The notes beneath the pieces are model-generated. The model made no database searches. It was not told where the DNA came from and saw only the letters and a program-made list of their open reading frames with translations. Shown piece by piece: positions 7,858-15,321 of a stretch of 37,676 bases of DNA. Origin of the DNA: JBCCGI01 sp039029355 (lineage in GTDB: Bacteria > Planctomycetota > UBA1135 > GCA-002686595); NCBI GenBank assembly GCA_039029355.1, contig JBCCGI010000084.1, positions 1 through 37,676 of the forward strand. The letters are read 5' to 3'. The stretch's first letter is position 1. The number at the start of each line of letters is the position of its first letter. A program made the position numbers and the translations under genes.

Positions 7858-8948
7858 GCGACCGACTCCATCTCGGGACCGACGTCGGACAGGCGGGGCT
7901 CGGAGAGCTCCGTCCGGGGGGCGACCAGCCGGCGGCCGTCGAGCCGCACGAGCGCGCGCACGTCTTCGACGAGCCGCGCGAACTCATCCAGCGGCAGGGC
8001 CTGCGCGCCGTCGGAGTGGACTTCGGAGGGGTCGGGGTGGACCTCGACGATCAGCCCGTCGGCGCCGGCGGCGATCGCCGCGCGCGCCAGGGGCCGCACC
8101 AGGTCCGCGCGACCGGCGGCGTGCGACGGGTCGACCATCACCGGCAGGTGGGTCGAGCGCTTCAGCCAGGCCACCGTGCCGAGGTCCAGCACGTTGCGCG
8201 TGACGCTGTCGAAGCCGCGGATGCCGCGCTCGCAGAGCACGACCTTGTCGTTGCCCGCGCTCAGGATGTACTCGGCGGCCAGCAGGAACTCGCGCGCCGT
8301 CGCGGCGAAGCCGCGCTTCAGCAGCACGGGCTTGCGCGCGCGCCCCACCTCGCGCAAGAGCGCGAAGTTGGTCATCGAGCGCGAGCCGATCTGGAACATG
8401 TCGGCCACCTCGCCGACGCGCTCGACCTCGCGCGGGTCGCGCACCTCGGTCACGACCGGGACGCCGACCTGGGCCCGGACGCGGGCCAGCCGCTCGAGGC
8501 CCTCGTGTCCCAGCCCTTGGAAGGAATAGGGCGACGTCCGCGGCTTGAAGGCGCCGCCGCGCAGGACGGCTCCGCCGGCGTCGCGCACCGCGGCGGCCAC
8601 CTGGGCCAGCCGCTGCTCGTCCTCGACCGCGCAGGGGCCGCCGATCACGGACACGGTGCCGGCTCCGAAGCTCGCCTGGGGGCCGTCGCCAAGCTCGACC
8701 CGGGTGGGCTCGGGCTGGGGGCGGCTGACGAGCTCGGGCGCGCCGGACGCGTCGAGCACCTGGCTTACACAGGACATGTCTTCGAACCGCGAGCGGTCCG
8801 CGGGCGCGCCCATGCCGTCCGGCCGAGTCGCCTCCAGCACCTGTCGCGCGGTGTCTAGGAAGCGGGTCTCGTAGCCGAGCTCGCGGGCCAGCCCCAGGAC
8901 CGCATCGAGGTCGGAGCGCGAAGCGTTCGGACGGAGGCGGAGAAGCAT
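7854..8948 (-). CDS. aroF: 3-deoxy-7-phosphoheptulonate (DAHP) synthase, type I beta
   Basis: Condenses phosphoenolpyruvate and erythrose 4-phosphate, the first step of the shikimate pathway. Residues 1 to about 90 form a small N-terminal regulatory-type domain (LRPNASRSDLDAVLGLAREL), as in the I-beta subclass. The barrel follows with VIGGPCAVE (metal-ligand Cys), KPRTSPYSFQGLG, MFQIGSRSMTNFALL, VLLKRGF and VDPSHAAGR. The frame is open much further upstream, but ATG at 8948 begins exactly at the domain start and gives 364 residues. A promoter at 9006-9034 would place the transcript start about 50 bp before it. It leads the minus-strand run and is coupled to tpiA by a GTGA overlap. The N-terminal domain suggests feedback control by an aromatic product, which is inference. 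Confidence 0.96.
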   Translation of the reverse strand: MLLRLRPNASRSDLDAVLGLARELGYETRFLDTARQVLEATRPDGMGAPADRSRFEDMSCVSQVLDASGAPELVSRPQPEPTRVELGDGPQASFGAGTVSVIGGPCAVEDEQRLAQVAAAVRDAGGAVLRGGAFKPRTSPYSFQGLGHEGLERLARVRAQVGVPVVTEVRDPREVERVGEVADMFQIGSRSMTNFALLREVGRARKPVLLKRGFAATAREFLLAAEYILSAGNDKVVLCERGIRGFDSVTRNVLDLGTVAWLKRSTHLPVMVDPSHAAGRADLVRPLARAAIAAGADGLIVEVHPDPSEVHSDGAQALPLDEFARLVEDVRALVRLDGRRLVAPRTELSEPRLSDVGPEMESVA

Positions 8949-9005
8949 GGAGGAGATCTCGAAGACGCGATACTCCGGGGGTTCAGGCCCGGAATCGAAC
9001 GGAGC

Positions 9006-9034
9006 AGTATAGAGAGGGTGGCCCGGCGGCTCAA
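9006..9034 (-). promoter_or_regulatory. Sigma70-type promoter for the aroF-tpiA-secG-...-ftsK run
   Basis: On the minus strand TTGAGC (9034-9029) and TATACT (9011-9006) are separated by 17 bp, close to the sigma70 consensus. The predicted transcript would start near 9000, about 50 bp before the aroF ATG. No comparable promoter was noticed between aroF and ftsK. Confidence 0.65.
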
Positions 9035-9083
9035 CGTCCGCGCGCCGGCGCCCGCCCTCCCCAGGCCCCCATCCCAAGCGCCC

Positions 9084-9638
9084 ATGACCCCGCTCGACGC
9101 CCTCCTGGAGCTCCTGGCCCTCGACCGCCTGCCCCGCGCGGGCTGGGCCCTGGCGGGGGTCCCGGCCCCCGAGTCGGTCGCCGCCCACTCCCTGGGCACC
9201 GCGCTGGTGGCCCTGACCCTCGGGCCGCGCGTCGAGCCGCCCCTGGACGTCGACCGCGCGGTGGCCCTCTGCGTGGTCCACGACGCCCCCGAGGCGTGGC
9301 TCACCGACCTGCCGCGGCGCGGCGCCCAGCACCTGCCGGCGGGGGCCAAGGCGGCCGCCGAGGCCTCGATCGCCGCCGAGCTCCTGGGAGCCCTCTCGCC
9401 GGCGGCCAACGCGCGCTACGACGAGTACGTCGCCGCCCAGACGCCCGAGGCGCGCTTCGCCCGGATCTGCGACAAGCTCCACCTGGGCCTGCGCCTGCTC
9501 GGCTACGTCCGCGCCGGGGCCCGCGGGCTGGACGACTTCGTGCCCGGGCTGCGGGCGCTGGACTGCCGCGGGCTGGCGCCCTGCGAGGAGCTCCGCGACG
9601 CCCTGCTCGCCGCCCTGGACGCCGAGGCGCCCTCGTAG
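9084..9638 (+). CDS. HD domain phosphohydrolase (YfbR/HDDC2-like)
   Basis: Metal-dependent phosphohydrolase of the HD superfamily. The 184-residue product has the metal-binding set His35 (ESVAAHS), His66-Asp67 (CVVHDAPEAWLTDLP) and Asp130 (RICDKLHLGL), matching the layout of HD_3/YfbR proteins. Characterised relatives hydrolyse deoxynucleoside monophosphates; the substrate here is not known. The frame is open from 9018, but ATG at 9084 matches the family start (TPLDALLELLALDRLPRAGW) and avoids a proline-rich leader overlapping the divergent aroF promoter. It is the first of three closely spaced plus-strand genes. Confidence 0.85.
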   Translation: MTPLDALLELLALDRLPRAGWALAGVPAPESVAAHSLGTALVALTLGPRVEPPLDVDRAVALCVVHDAPEAWLTDLPRRGAQHLPAGAKAAAEASIAAELLGALSPAANARYDEYVAAQTPEARFARICDKLHLGLRLLGYVRAGARGLDDFVPGLRALDCRGLAPCEELRDALLAALDAEAPS

Positions 9639-9650
9639 CAGGGTAGGGTC

Positions 9651-10733
9651 GTGCGGCGCTTCCAGCTGATCTTCGCGATCGTCGTGGTCACGTCCTTCCT
9701 CTCGGCCTTCCTCGTCGAGCGGTCGCGGCCGGCCCGGAGGCCGATGGACCGCTTCGATCCCACGCTTCCGGTCCAGCTCGAGCCCCTGGAGGCGACGCGC
9801 GGAGACCGCTCGCTGCGCGGGCGGGTGGTCCGCGCGAACGGGAAGCCCGCGGAGGGCGTCACGGTGCGGCTGCGGGCCGTCGAGGCCCCCGCGGCCGACG
9901 GAGCCCCCGAAGCGGTCGACGAGCCGATCTTCTTCGACCACACCGACTCCGACGGGCGCTTCGAGCTCCGGCACCTGCCCACGGGCACGTTCGACCTGCT
10001 CCTGCTCGCCGTGGGCCATCCGCATACCAACCAGACGATCGAGGTGCCCGCCGCGGGCGAGGTTTTGCTCCGCCTGCCCGAGCCCTGGGGCGACCTCAGG
10101 GCCGCGCCGGAGCTGGTTCGTACCTCGCTCGAGGGCCTGCTGGCCGCGCCCGCCGGCCTGGGCGGGCCGCCGCTCGCCGAGTACGAGGTGCTGCTGCTTC
10201 CGCGCGGCGACGAGGCGCCCTGGCGCGGAGGCGTCGAGCGCCGCCAGCTGACCGACGCCTCGGGCCGCTTCCGCTTCGAGGAGCTCGCCGTCGCCGACTA
10301 CACGCTGCACGTGCTCCCGCCGTGGGCCCGGGGAGGCTCGTGGCCCTACCTGGCCGAGGTCGAGCTGGCCCGCGGCGACCTCGGCGGCGCGACCGGCTCC
10401 GAAGAGCGCGACCCCACGCGGGTCGAGCTCGCGACGGCGGAGCTCGGGGGCACGCTCCGCAACGGCGAGGGGCGCGCGGTCGAGGGCGCGCTGGTGCGCC
10501 TCCACCCCCAGGGCCGTGCCGGCGACCTGTGGCCGGCGGCGATCTCCGACGAGAAGGGCCGCTTCGCCTTCCGCGACCTCCCGCCCGAGGTGGTCTACGT
10601 GGTCGAGGTGATCGCCGGCGGCGAGCGCCAGATCCAGCATGCCCTGGCCGGGGCCGGGCGCCGCGGCGAGGTGCGCTTCGGCGCGCTCGAGCCCGAGCCG
10701 CTCCCCGACGAGACCCCGGACGACGACCGCTAG
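9651..10733 (+). CDS. Exported carboxypeptidase-regulatory-like domain protein
   Basis: GTG at 9651 opens a 360-residue protein. An N-terminal hydrophobic segment (about residues 4-20) after two arginines is a signal anchor or signal peptide. The rest is made of at least three beta-sandwich units with the carboxypeptidase-regulatory pattern: GRVVRANGKPAEGVTV...SDGRFELRHLP, a middle unit ending DASGRFRFEELAVADY, and GTLRNGEGRAVEGALV...DEKGRFAFRDLPPE. These domains are usually binding or structural modules outside the cell; no enzymatic residues are visible. The C-terminus is acidic. It starts 12 bp after the HD gene and stops 6 bp before the CtlX-type gene, so the three are likely co-transcribed. 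The same domain type recurs in the sigma-factor fusion at 33827-37174. Confidence 0.8.
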   Translation: MRRFQLIFAIVVVTSFLSAFLVERSRPARRPMDRFDPTLPVQLEPLEATRGDRSLRGRVVRANGKPAEGVTVRLRAVEAPAADGAPEAVDEPIFFDHTDSDGRFELRHLPTGTFDLLLLAVGHPHTNQTIEVPAAGEVLLRLPEPWGDLRAAPELVRTSLEGLLAAPAGLGGPPLAEYEVLLLPRGDEAPWRGGVERRQLTDASGRFRFEELAVADYTLHVLPPWARGGSWPYLAEVELARGDLGGATGSEERDPTRVELATAELGGTLRNGEGRAVEGALVRLHPQGRAGDLWPAAISDEKGRFAFRDLPPEVVYVVEVIAGGERQIQHALAGAGRRGEVRFGALEPEPLPDETPDDDR

Positions 10734-10739
10734 GCCGCC

Positions 10740-11678
10740 ATGACCGAGCCCCAGACCACGACGCGGCTGATGATGGTCCGCCCGGCGCGCTTCGGCTTCA
10801 ACCCCGAGACCGCCACGTCGAACTCCTGGCAGACGCGCGTCGCCGGCCTCGCCGACGAGGAGGTGCAGGAGCGCGCCGCCGCCGAGCTCGACGGCTTCGC
10901 CGCGGCCCTGCGCGCCGCCGGAGTCGAGGTGCTGGTCTACGACGACACCGCCGCCCCGCACAAGCCCGACTCGGTCTTCCCGAACAACTGGGTGTCGTTC
11001 CACGCCGACGGCACGGTGGTGCTCTACCCGATGCTGTCCCCCATCCGCCGCGCCGAGGTGCGCGACGACCTGCTCGACCGCGTCGCCGCCGACACGGGCG
11101 CGGGCTGGCCGCGCCGGCTCGACCTGCGCTACCTCGAAGCGGAGGACGCCTTCCTCGAAGGGACCGGCAGCCTGGTGCTCGACCGCGTCAACCGCGTCGC
11201 CTACGCGTGCCGCTCGCCGCGCACGTCCGACGCGGGCCTGGCGGCCTTCGCCGCGGCGATGGGCTACGAGATCGTCGCCTTCGACGGCGTCGACGGGAGC
11301 GGCGCCAGCGCCTACCACACGAACGTGCTGATGGGGATCGGCGAGGGCTTCGCCGCGGTCTGTCTCGAGAGCGTCCCGGGCGACGCCGAGCGCCGCGCGC
11401 TGCGTGCGCGCCTCGAGGCGACCGGGCACGAGGTCATCGAGCTCACCGGCGCCCAGCGCGACGGCTTCGCCGGCAACCTCCTGGCGGCGCGCACGCCGGG
11501 CGGCGAGCGGCTCGTGCTGTTGTCCGAGCGCGCGGCGAAGAGCCTCGACGAGCGCCGGCTGGACGCGCTCGAACGCCACGGGCGCCTGGTCCACGCTCCG
11601 CTCGACACGATCGAGGCCTACGGCGGCGGCAGCGCGCGCTGCATGCTGGCCGAGGTCTACGCGCCCGAGCCCGAGTAG
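10740..11678 (+). CDS. Arginine deiminase-related amidinohydrolase (CtlX type)
   Basis: Guanidino-group modifying enzyme fold (the amidinotransferase / DDAH / arginine deiminase superfamily). The 312-residue product shows DSVFPNNWVSFHADGTVVLYPM near residue 80, FLEGTGSLVLDR, the histidine-containing YHTNVLM and a C-terminal GGGSARCMLAE. Cys301 there is the expected nucleophile. This pattern matches the CtlX citrulline-utilisation group. The exact substrate cannot be told from sequence; citrulline, arginine or a methylated arginine are candidates. It lies 6 bp after the carboxypeptidase-regulatory-like gene and converges with the aminotransferase gene 15 bp away. Confidence 0.87.
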   Translation: MTEPQTTTRLMMVRPARFGFNPETATSNSWQTRVAGLADEEVQERAAAELDGFAAALRAAGVEVLVYDDTAAPHKPDSVFPNNWVSFHADGTVVLYPMLSPIRRAEVRDDLLDRVAADTGAGWPRRLDLRYLEAEDAFLEGTGSLVLDRVNRVAYACRSPRTSDAGLAAFAAAMGYEIVAFDGVDGSGASAYHTNVLMGIGEGFAAVCLESVPGDAERRALRARLEATGHEVIELTGAQRDGFAGNLLAARTPGGERLVLLSERAAKSLDERRLDALERHGRLVHAPLDTIEAYGGGSARCMLAEVYAPEPE

Positions 11679-11693
11679 CCTCCGACGCGCCCG

Positions 11694-12830
11694 CTACGCG
11701 CCGAGCGCGGCGCGCACCGCCCGCAGCACGTACTCGACGTGGCGCCGCCGCAGGCGGTCGTGCACCGGCAGCCGCACCAGCGTGTCGGCGGCCTCCAACG
11801 TGTGCGGCAGCGACCGTGGGTCCAGCCCGAGCTTCTCGCCGGCGTAGGGCGAGGCGTGCAGCGGCTGGAAGTGGAAGGTCGCGCTCACGCCGCGCTCACG
11901 CAGGCCGTCGATCAGCCGCTGGCGCGCCGCCGCGTCGGGCAGGCGCAGGGCGTAGATGTGGCCGTTGTGCTCCACGCCGTCCGGGACGACCGGTCGCCGG
12001 AGGAGGCCGCGTCGCTCCTCGTCCGCCAACCCCTCGTGGTAGGCCTCCCACACCCGCACGCGCGCCGCCGTCAGCGCGTCGAGGCGCTCGAGCTGCGCGC
12101 CGAGCAGCGCGGCCAGGAGGTCGCTCAGCACGTAGCTGCCGCCGGGTCCGACCCAGGTGTACTTGTCGATCTCGCCGCGCAGGAAGGCCGTGCGGTTGGT
12201 GCCCTTCTCCTGCACGATTTCAGCCGCCCGGAAGAGCTCGTCGTCGTCGGTGAGCAGCGCGCCGCCCTCGCCGCAGACCAGGTTCTTGGTCGAGTGGAAC
12301 GACAGGAAGCCGGCGTGGCCGACGGTGCCGAGCTGGCGGCCGCGCCAGCGCGCGCCGAGGGCCTGGGCCGCGTCCTCGAGCACGCGCAGCCCGCGTCGCT
12401 CGGCCAGCTCGCCGAGCGCGTCGAGGTCGCACGCGATCCCGGCGTAGTGCACCGGCAGCACGGCGCGCGTGCGCTCGGTGACGCGCGCCTCGACGTCGGC
12501 CGGGTCCAGGTTCAGCGTGTGCGGATCGATCTCACAGAAGACCGGCGTCGCGCCGCGGGCCAGGATCGCGTTGGCCTGGCTGACGAAGGCGAACGACGGC
12601 ATCACGACCTCGTCGCCCGGCCCGATGCCGGCGGCGAGGAGGTAGACCTCCATCGCCTGGGTGGCGCTGGGCGTCAGGAGCGCGTGGCGCGCGCCGGTGA
12701 GCTCCTCGAGGCGCGTCTGCACCTCGCGGCAAACCTGGCCGTTGCCCCCGATCCACCCGTTGCGGAGGGCGCGGACGACCGCACGCACCTCGGGGGCGCC
12801 CAGGCGCGGGGTGACGAAGGGAATGCGCAC
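11694..12830 (-). CDS. DegT/DnrJ/EryC1 sugar aminotransferase, WecE (RffA)-like
   Basis: PLP-dependent transaminase acting on a nucleotide-linked 4-keto-6-deoxy sugar. The 378-residue sequence tracks E. coli WecE/RffA closely: LTPSATQAMEVYLLAAG, GDEVVMPSFAFVSQANA, RAVLPVHYAGIACDLDAL, VLEDAAQALGA, SFHSTKN with Lys182 as the PLP-binding lysine, EKGTNRTAFLRGEIDKYTW and the FHFQPLHASPYAGEKLG substrate region. The frame extends upstream, but GTG at 12830 (RIPFVTPRLG) matches the family start. Its product would be a dTDP- or UDP-amino sugar for surface polysaccharide. It stands alone, with no sugar epimerase or dehydratase next to it. Family is firm; the exact substrate is inferred. Confidence 0.92.
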   Translation of the reverse strand: MRIPFVTPRLGAPEVRAVVRALRNGWIGGNGQVCREVQTRLEELTGARHALLTPSATQAMEVYLLAAGIGPGDEVVMPSFAFVSQANAILARGATPVFCEIDPHTLNLDPADVEARVTERTRAVLPVHYAGIACDLDALGELAERRGLRVLEDAAQALGARWRGRQLGTVGHAGFLSFHSTKNLVCGEGGALLTDDDELFRAAEIVQEKGTNRTAFLRGEIDKYTWVGPGGSYVLSDLLAALLGAQLERLDALTAARVRVWEAYHEGLADEERRGLLRRPVVPDGVEHNGHIYALRLPDAAARQRLIDGLRERGVSATFHFQPLHASPYAGEKLGLDPRSLPHTLEAADTLVRLPVHDRLRRRHVEYVLRAVRAALGA

Positions 12831-12960
12831 AGCTCGCCTTGTATCCGCCCGGGGCGGCTGAGCCCAGGGGAAGCCGAGCAGAACGCGCCGGGCGGACGCG
12901 CGGCTCAGGCTATGCTGGCGGATCGGCCCGCGCGCCTCGGAACGCGCCCGGGCCGGGCCC

Positions 12961-14115
12961 ATGGGAACCGTCCTCTACCTCGACCACGCCGCGACGACGC
13001 CGCTCGCGCCCGAGGTCCACGCGGCGATGGAGCCCTACTTCGCGGGCGGGTTCGGCAACCCCTCCAGCCGCCATCCGCTGGGCGTGCAGGCAGCAGAGGC
13101 CCTCGACGAGGCGCGCCGGCGCACCGCCCGGGCGGTGGGCGGCCGGCCGCGCGACGTCGTCTTCACGTCGGGGGGCACCGAGGCGAACAACCTGGCGGTC
13201 CTGGGCTTCGCACGCGCTCGCCGGCGGCGTGGAGCCCACGTCGTGCTCGGCCCGACCGAGCACGCCTCGGTCGCCGAGGCGGGACACGCGCTCGCCGCCG
13301 AGGGCTTTGAGGTCGAGACCGCGCGCCTGGACGCGGGCGGCGCGCTCGACCTCGACGACTTCGCGCGCCGCCTGCGGCCCGACACGGTGCTGGTGGCGCA
13401 GATGCTGGTCAGCAACGAGCTCGGCACGATCTACCCCGTCGCGCGGCTCGCGCGGCTCGTGCGGCGAGCCTCGCCCGAGGCGGCGCTGCACGTCGACGCG
13501 GTGCAGGCGGCGGGCAAGCTCGACCTGTCGCTGCCGGAGCTCGACGCGGACTCGATCGCGGTCAGCGGGCACAAGATCCGCGGCCCCAAGGGCGCCGGCG
13601 CGCTGGTGCTCAAGCCCGGCACGCGCCCGCCGAGCCCGCTGGTCTTCGGCGGCGGTCAGGAGGGCGGCCTGCGCTCGGGCACCGAGAACGTGGCCGCGCT
13701 GGTCGGGCTGGGCGCCGCGCTCGAGCTCGCCTCGGACCGCGCCCCGGAGACGGCCGCCGCGATGGAGGCCGCGCGCACGCGCCTGCGCGAGCGCCTCGCG
13801 CGCGTGGGCGGCGTGCGGCCGCTGGAGCCCGGCGACCGGCTCGCGCCCTCGATCCTGGCCGTGCGCGTCCCCGGGGCGCCGGCCGAGGTCTGGCAGCACC
13901 ACCTGGAGGTGCGCGGCGTGATGACCAGCGTCGGCAGCGCCTGCCAGGCGAACAAGGGCGGCGTGAGCCCCGCCTTCGCCGCCGCCGGGCTGAGCGAGGA
14001 CGACGCGCGGCGGGTGCTGCGCCTGTCGCTCGCCGCCGACAGCGGGCCCCTGGTCGACGCCGCCGCCGACGCCTTTGAGGAGGTGGCCGCCGAGCTCGCG
14101 GCCGAGGTCGGATGA
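12961..14115 (+). CDS. Cysteine desulfurase (NifS/IscS family)
   Basis: PLP enzyme that takes sulfur from cysteine as a persulfide for Fe-S clusters or tRNA thiolation. The 384-residue product has LYLDHAATTPLAPEV at the start, NPSSRHPLG, FTSGGTEANNLAV, TEHASV, the PLP lysine Lys205 in SGHKIRGPKG, and the sulfur-carrying Cys328 in VGSACQANKG. ATG at 12961 begins at the family start. It overlaps thiI by 4 bp (ATGA), which argues that its main partner is ThiI, supplying persulfide sulfur for 4-thiouridine. No iscU- or sufU-type scaffold gene is adjacent, so a general Fe-S role cannot be shown here. Confidence 0.94.
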   Translation: MGTVLYLDHAATTPLAPEVHAAMEPYFAGGFGNPSSRHPLGVQAAEALDEARRRTARAVGGRPRDVVFTSGGTEANNLAVLGFARARRRRGAHVVLGPTEHASVAEAGHALAAEGFEVETARLDAGGALDLDDFARRLRPDTVLVAQMLVSNELGTIYPVARLARLVRRASPEAALHVDAVQAAGKLDLSLPELDADSIAVSGHKIRGPKGAGALVLKPGTRPPSPLVFGGGQEGGLRSGTENVAALVGLGAALELASDRAPETAAAMEAARTRLRERLARVGGVRPLEPGDRLAPSILAVRVPGAPAEVWQHHLEVRGVMTSVGSACQANKGGVSPAFAAAGLSEDDARRVLRLSLAADSGPLVDAAADAFEEVAAELAAEVG

Positions 14116-15305
14116 CGGCCTGTACCGGCGGCGCCGAGCTGCTCATCGCGCGCTATGGCGAGATGTGGCTGAAGGGCAAGAACCGGCGGCTCTTCGAGGA
14201 GGCGCTGGTGCAAAACGTCCGCGCCGCGGTTGCGCCCATCGCCAAGGTGGTGGTGCGGCGCGAGCACGGGCAGCTGCTCCTGCGGCCCGAGCGGCGCTAC
14301 GAGGAGGTCGCGCGCCGGGCGGCGGAGGTCTTCGGCATCGCGTCGCTCTCGCCCGCGCGCAGCGTCAAGCCGCGCCTCGACGACATCGTCGAGGCCTCGC
14401 GCGTCGCGCTCGCCGAGCTGGTCGAGACGCTGCCCGCGGACCGCCGCGTGCCCTTCAAGATCGAGGTGCGGCGCTCCTACAAGCAGTTCCCGATGACCTC
14501 CGCCGAACTGGAGAACCACGTGGCCGAGCGCACGATCGGGCCCCACGAGCACCGGCTGCGGGTCGACCTCAAGGGCGCCGAGGTCAAGGTGGGCATCAAC
14601 GTGCGGCCCGAGCAGGTCTACGTGTTCGCCGAGCGCCGCCCCGGCGCGGGCGGCCTGCCCGTCGGCACGATCGGGCACGCGGTGTGCCTGCTCTCGGGCG
14701 GCATCGACTCGCCCGTCGCGGCCTGGATGACGATGAAGCGCGGGTGCACGGTCGCGTACCTGTCGTTCCACTCCTCCCCGTACCTCGGCGCCGGTTCGAA
14801 GCGCAAGATCGCCGAGCTCGTGCGCTCGCTGGCGCGCTTTCAGCCGACGAGCCGCCTGTTGATCGCGCCCTTCGCCGAGATCCAGACCGCGATCCGCGAC
14901 CACGCGCCGGAGGGCTACCGGACGATCCTCTACCGCCGCATGATGCAGCGCATCGGCTCGCGCGTCGCGGCGACCGAGCGCGCCGGCGTGCTGGTCACGG
15001 GCGAGAGCCTGGGGCAGGTCGCCAGCCAGACGATGGAGAACCTCACCTGCATCGAGGCCGCCTCCTCGGTGCCGGTGCTGCGGCCGCTGATCGCCTTCGA
15101 CAAGGCCGAGACGATCGTGCTCGCGCGGCGCATCGGCACCTACGACATCTCGGTGCTCCCCGAGCCGGACTGCTGCACCGTCTTCCAGCCCGCTCACCCC
15201 ACCATCCGCGGCCGGGTGCAGGAGTGCGAGCGGGCCGAGGAGGAGCTCGACGTCGCCGGCCTGGTCGACCGCGCGGTCGAGGGGATCGAGCTGCGCGAGC
15301 TCTAG
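14112..15305 (+). CDS. thiI: tRNA sulfurtransferase ThiI (short form without rhodanese domain)
   Basis: Adenylates uridine 8 of tRNA and inserts sulfur to make 4-thiouridine. Of 397 residues, the first 165 hold the N-terminal ferredoxin-like and THUMP domains (IARYGEMWLKGKNR, ELENHVAERTIG). The PP-loop ATPase domain follows with LLSGGIDSPVAAW near residue 194, then GESLGQVASQTMENL. Near the C-terminus EPDCCTVF supplies the conserved cysteine region. The rhodanese domain that extends E. coli ThiI is absent, as in many other bacterial and archaeal forms, so sulfur must come directly from the coupled desulfurase upstream (ATGA overlap). Converges with the Spondin_N gene 16 bp away. Confidence 0.95.
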   Translation: MTACTGGAELLIARYGEMWLKGKNRRLFEEALVQNVRAAVAPIAKVVVRREHGQLLLRPERRYEEVARRAAEVFGIASLSPARSVKPRLDDIVEASRVALAELVETLPADRRVPFKIEVRRSYKQFPMTSAELENHVAERTIGPHEHRLRVDLKGAEVKVGINVRPEQVYVFAERRPGAGGLPVGTIGHAVCLLSGGIDSPVAAWMTMKRGCTVAYLSFHSSPYLGAGSKRKIAELVRSLARFQPTSRLLIAPFAEIQTAIRDHAPEGYRTILYRRMMQRIGSRVAATERAGVLVTGESLGQVASQTMENLTCIEAASSVPVLRPLIAFDKAETIVLARRIGTYDISVLPEPDCCTVFQPAHPTIRGRVQECERAEEELDVAGLVDRAVEGIELREL

Positions 15306-15321
15306 GGTCCCGGATCGCGGC

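Noticed and set aside
8949..11594. Minus-strand open frame extending aroF by about 880 codons
   Set aside because: It runs antisense through the HD, carboxypeptidase-like and CtlX genes, and only the part from 8948 downwards matches a protein family; a promoter also lies inside it.
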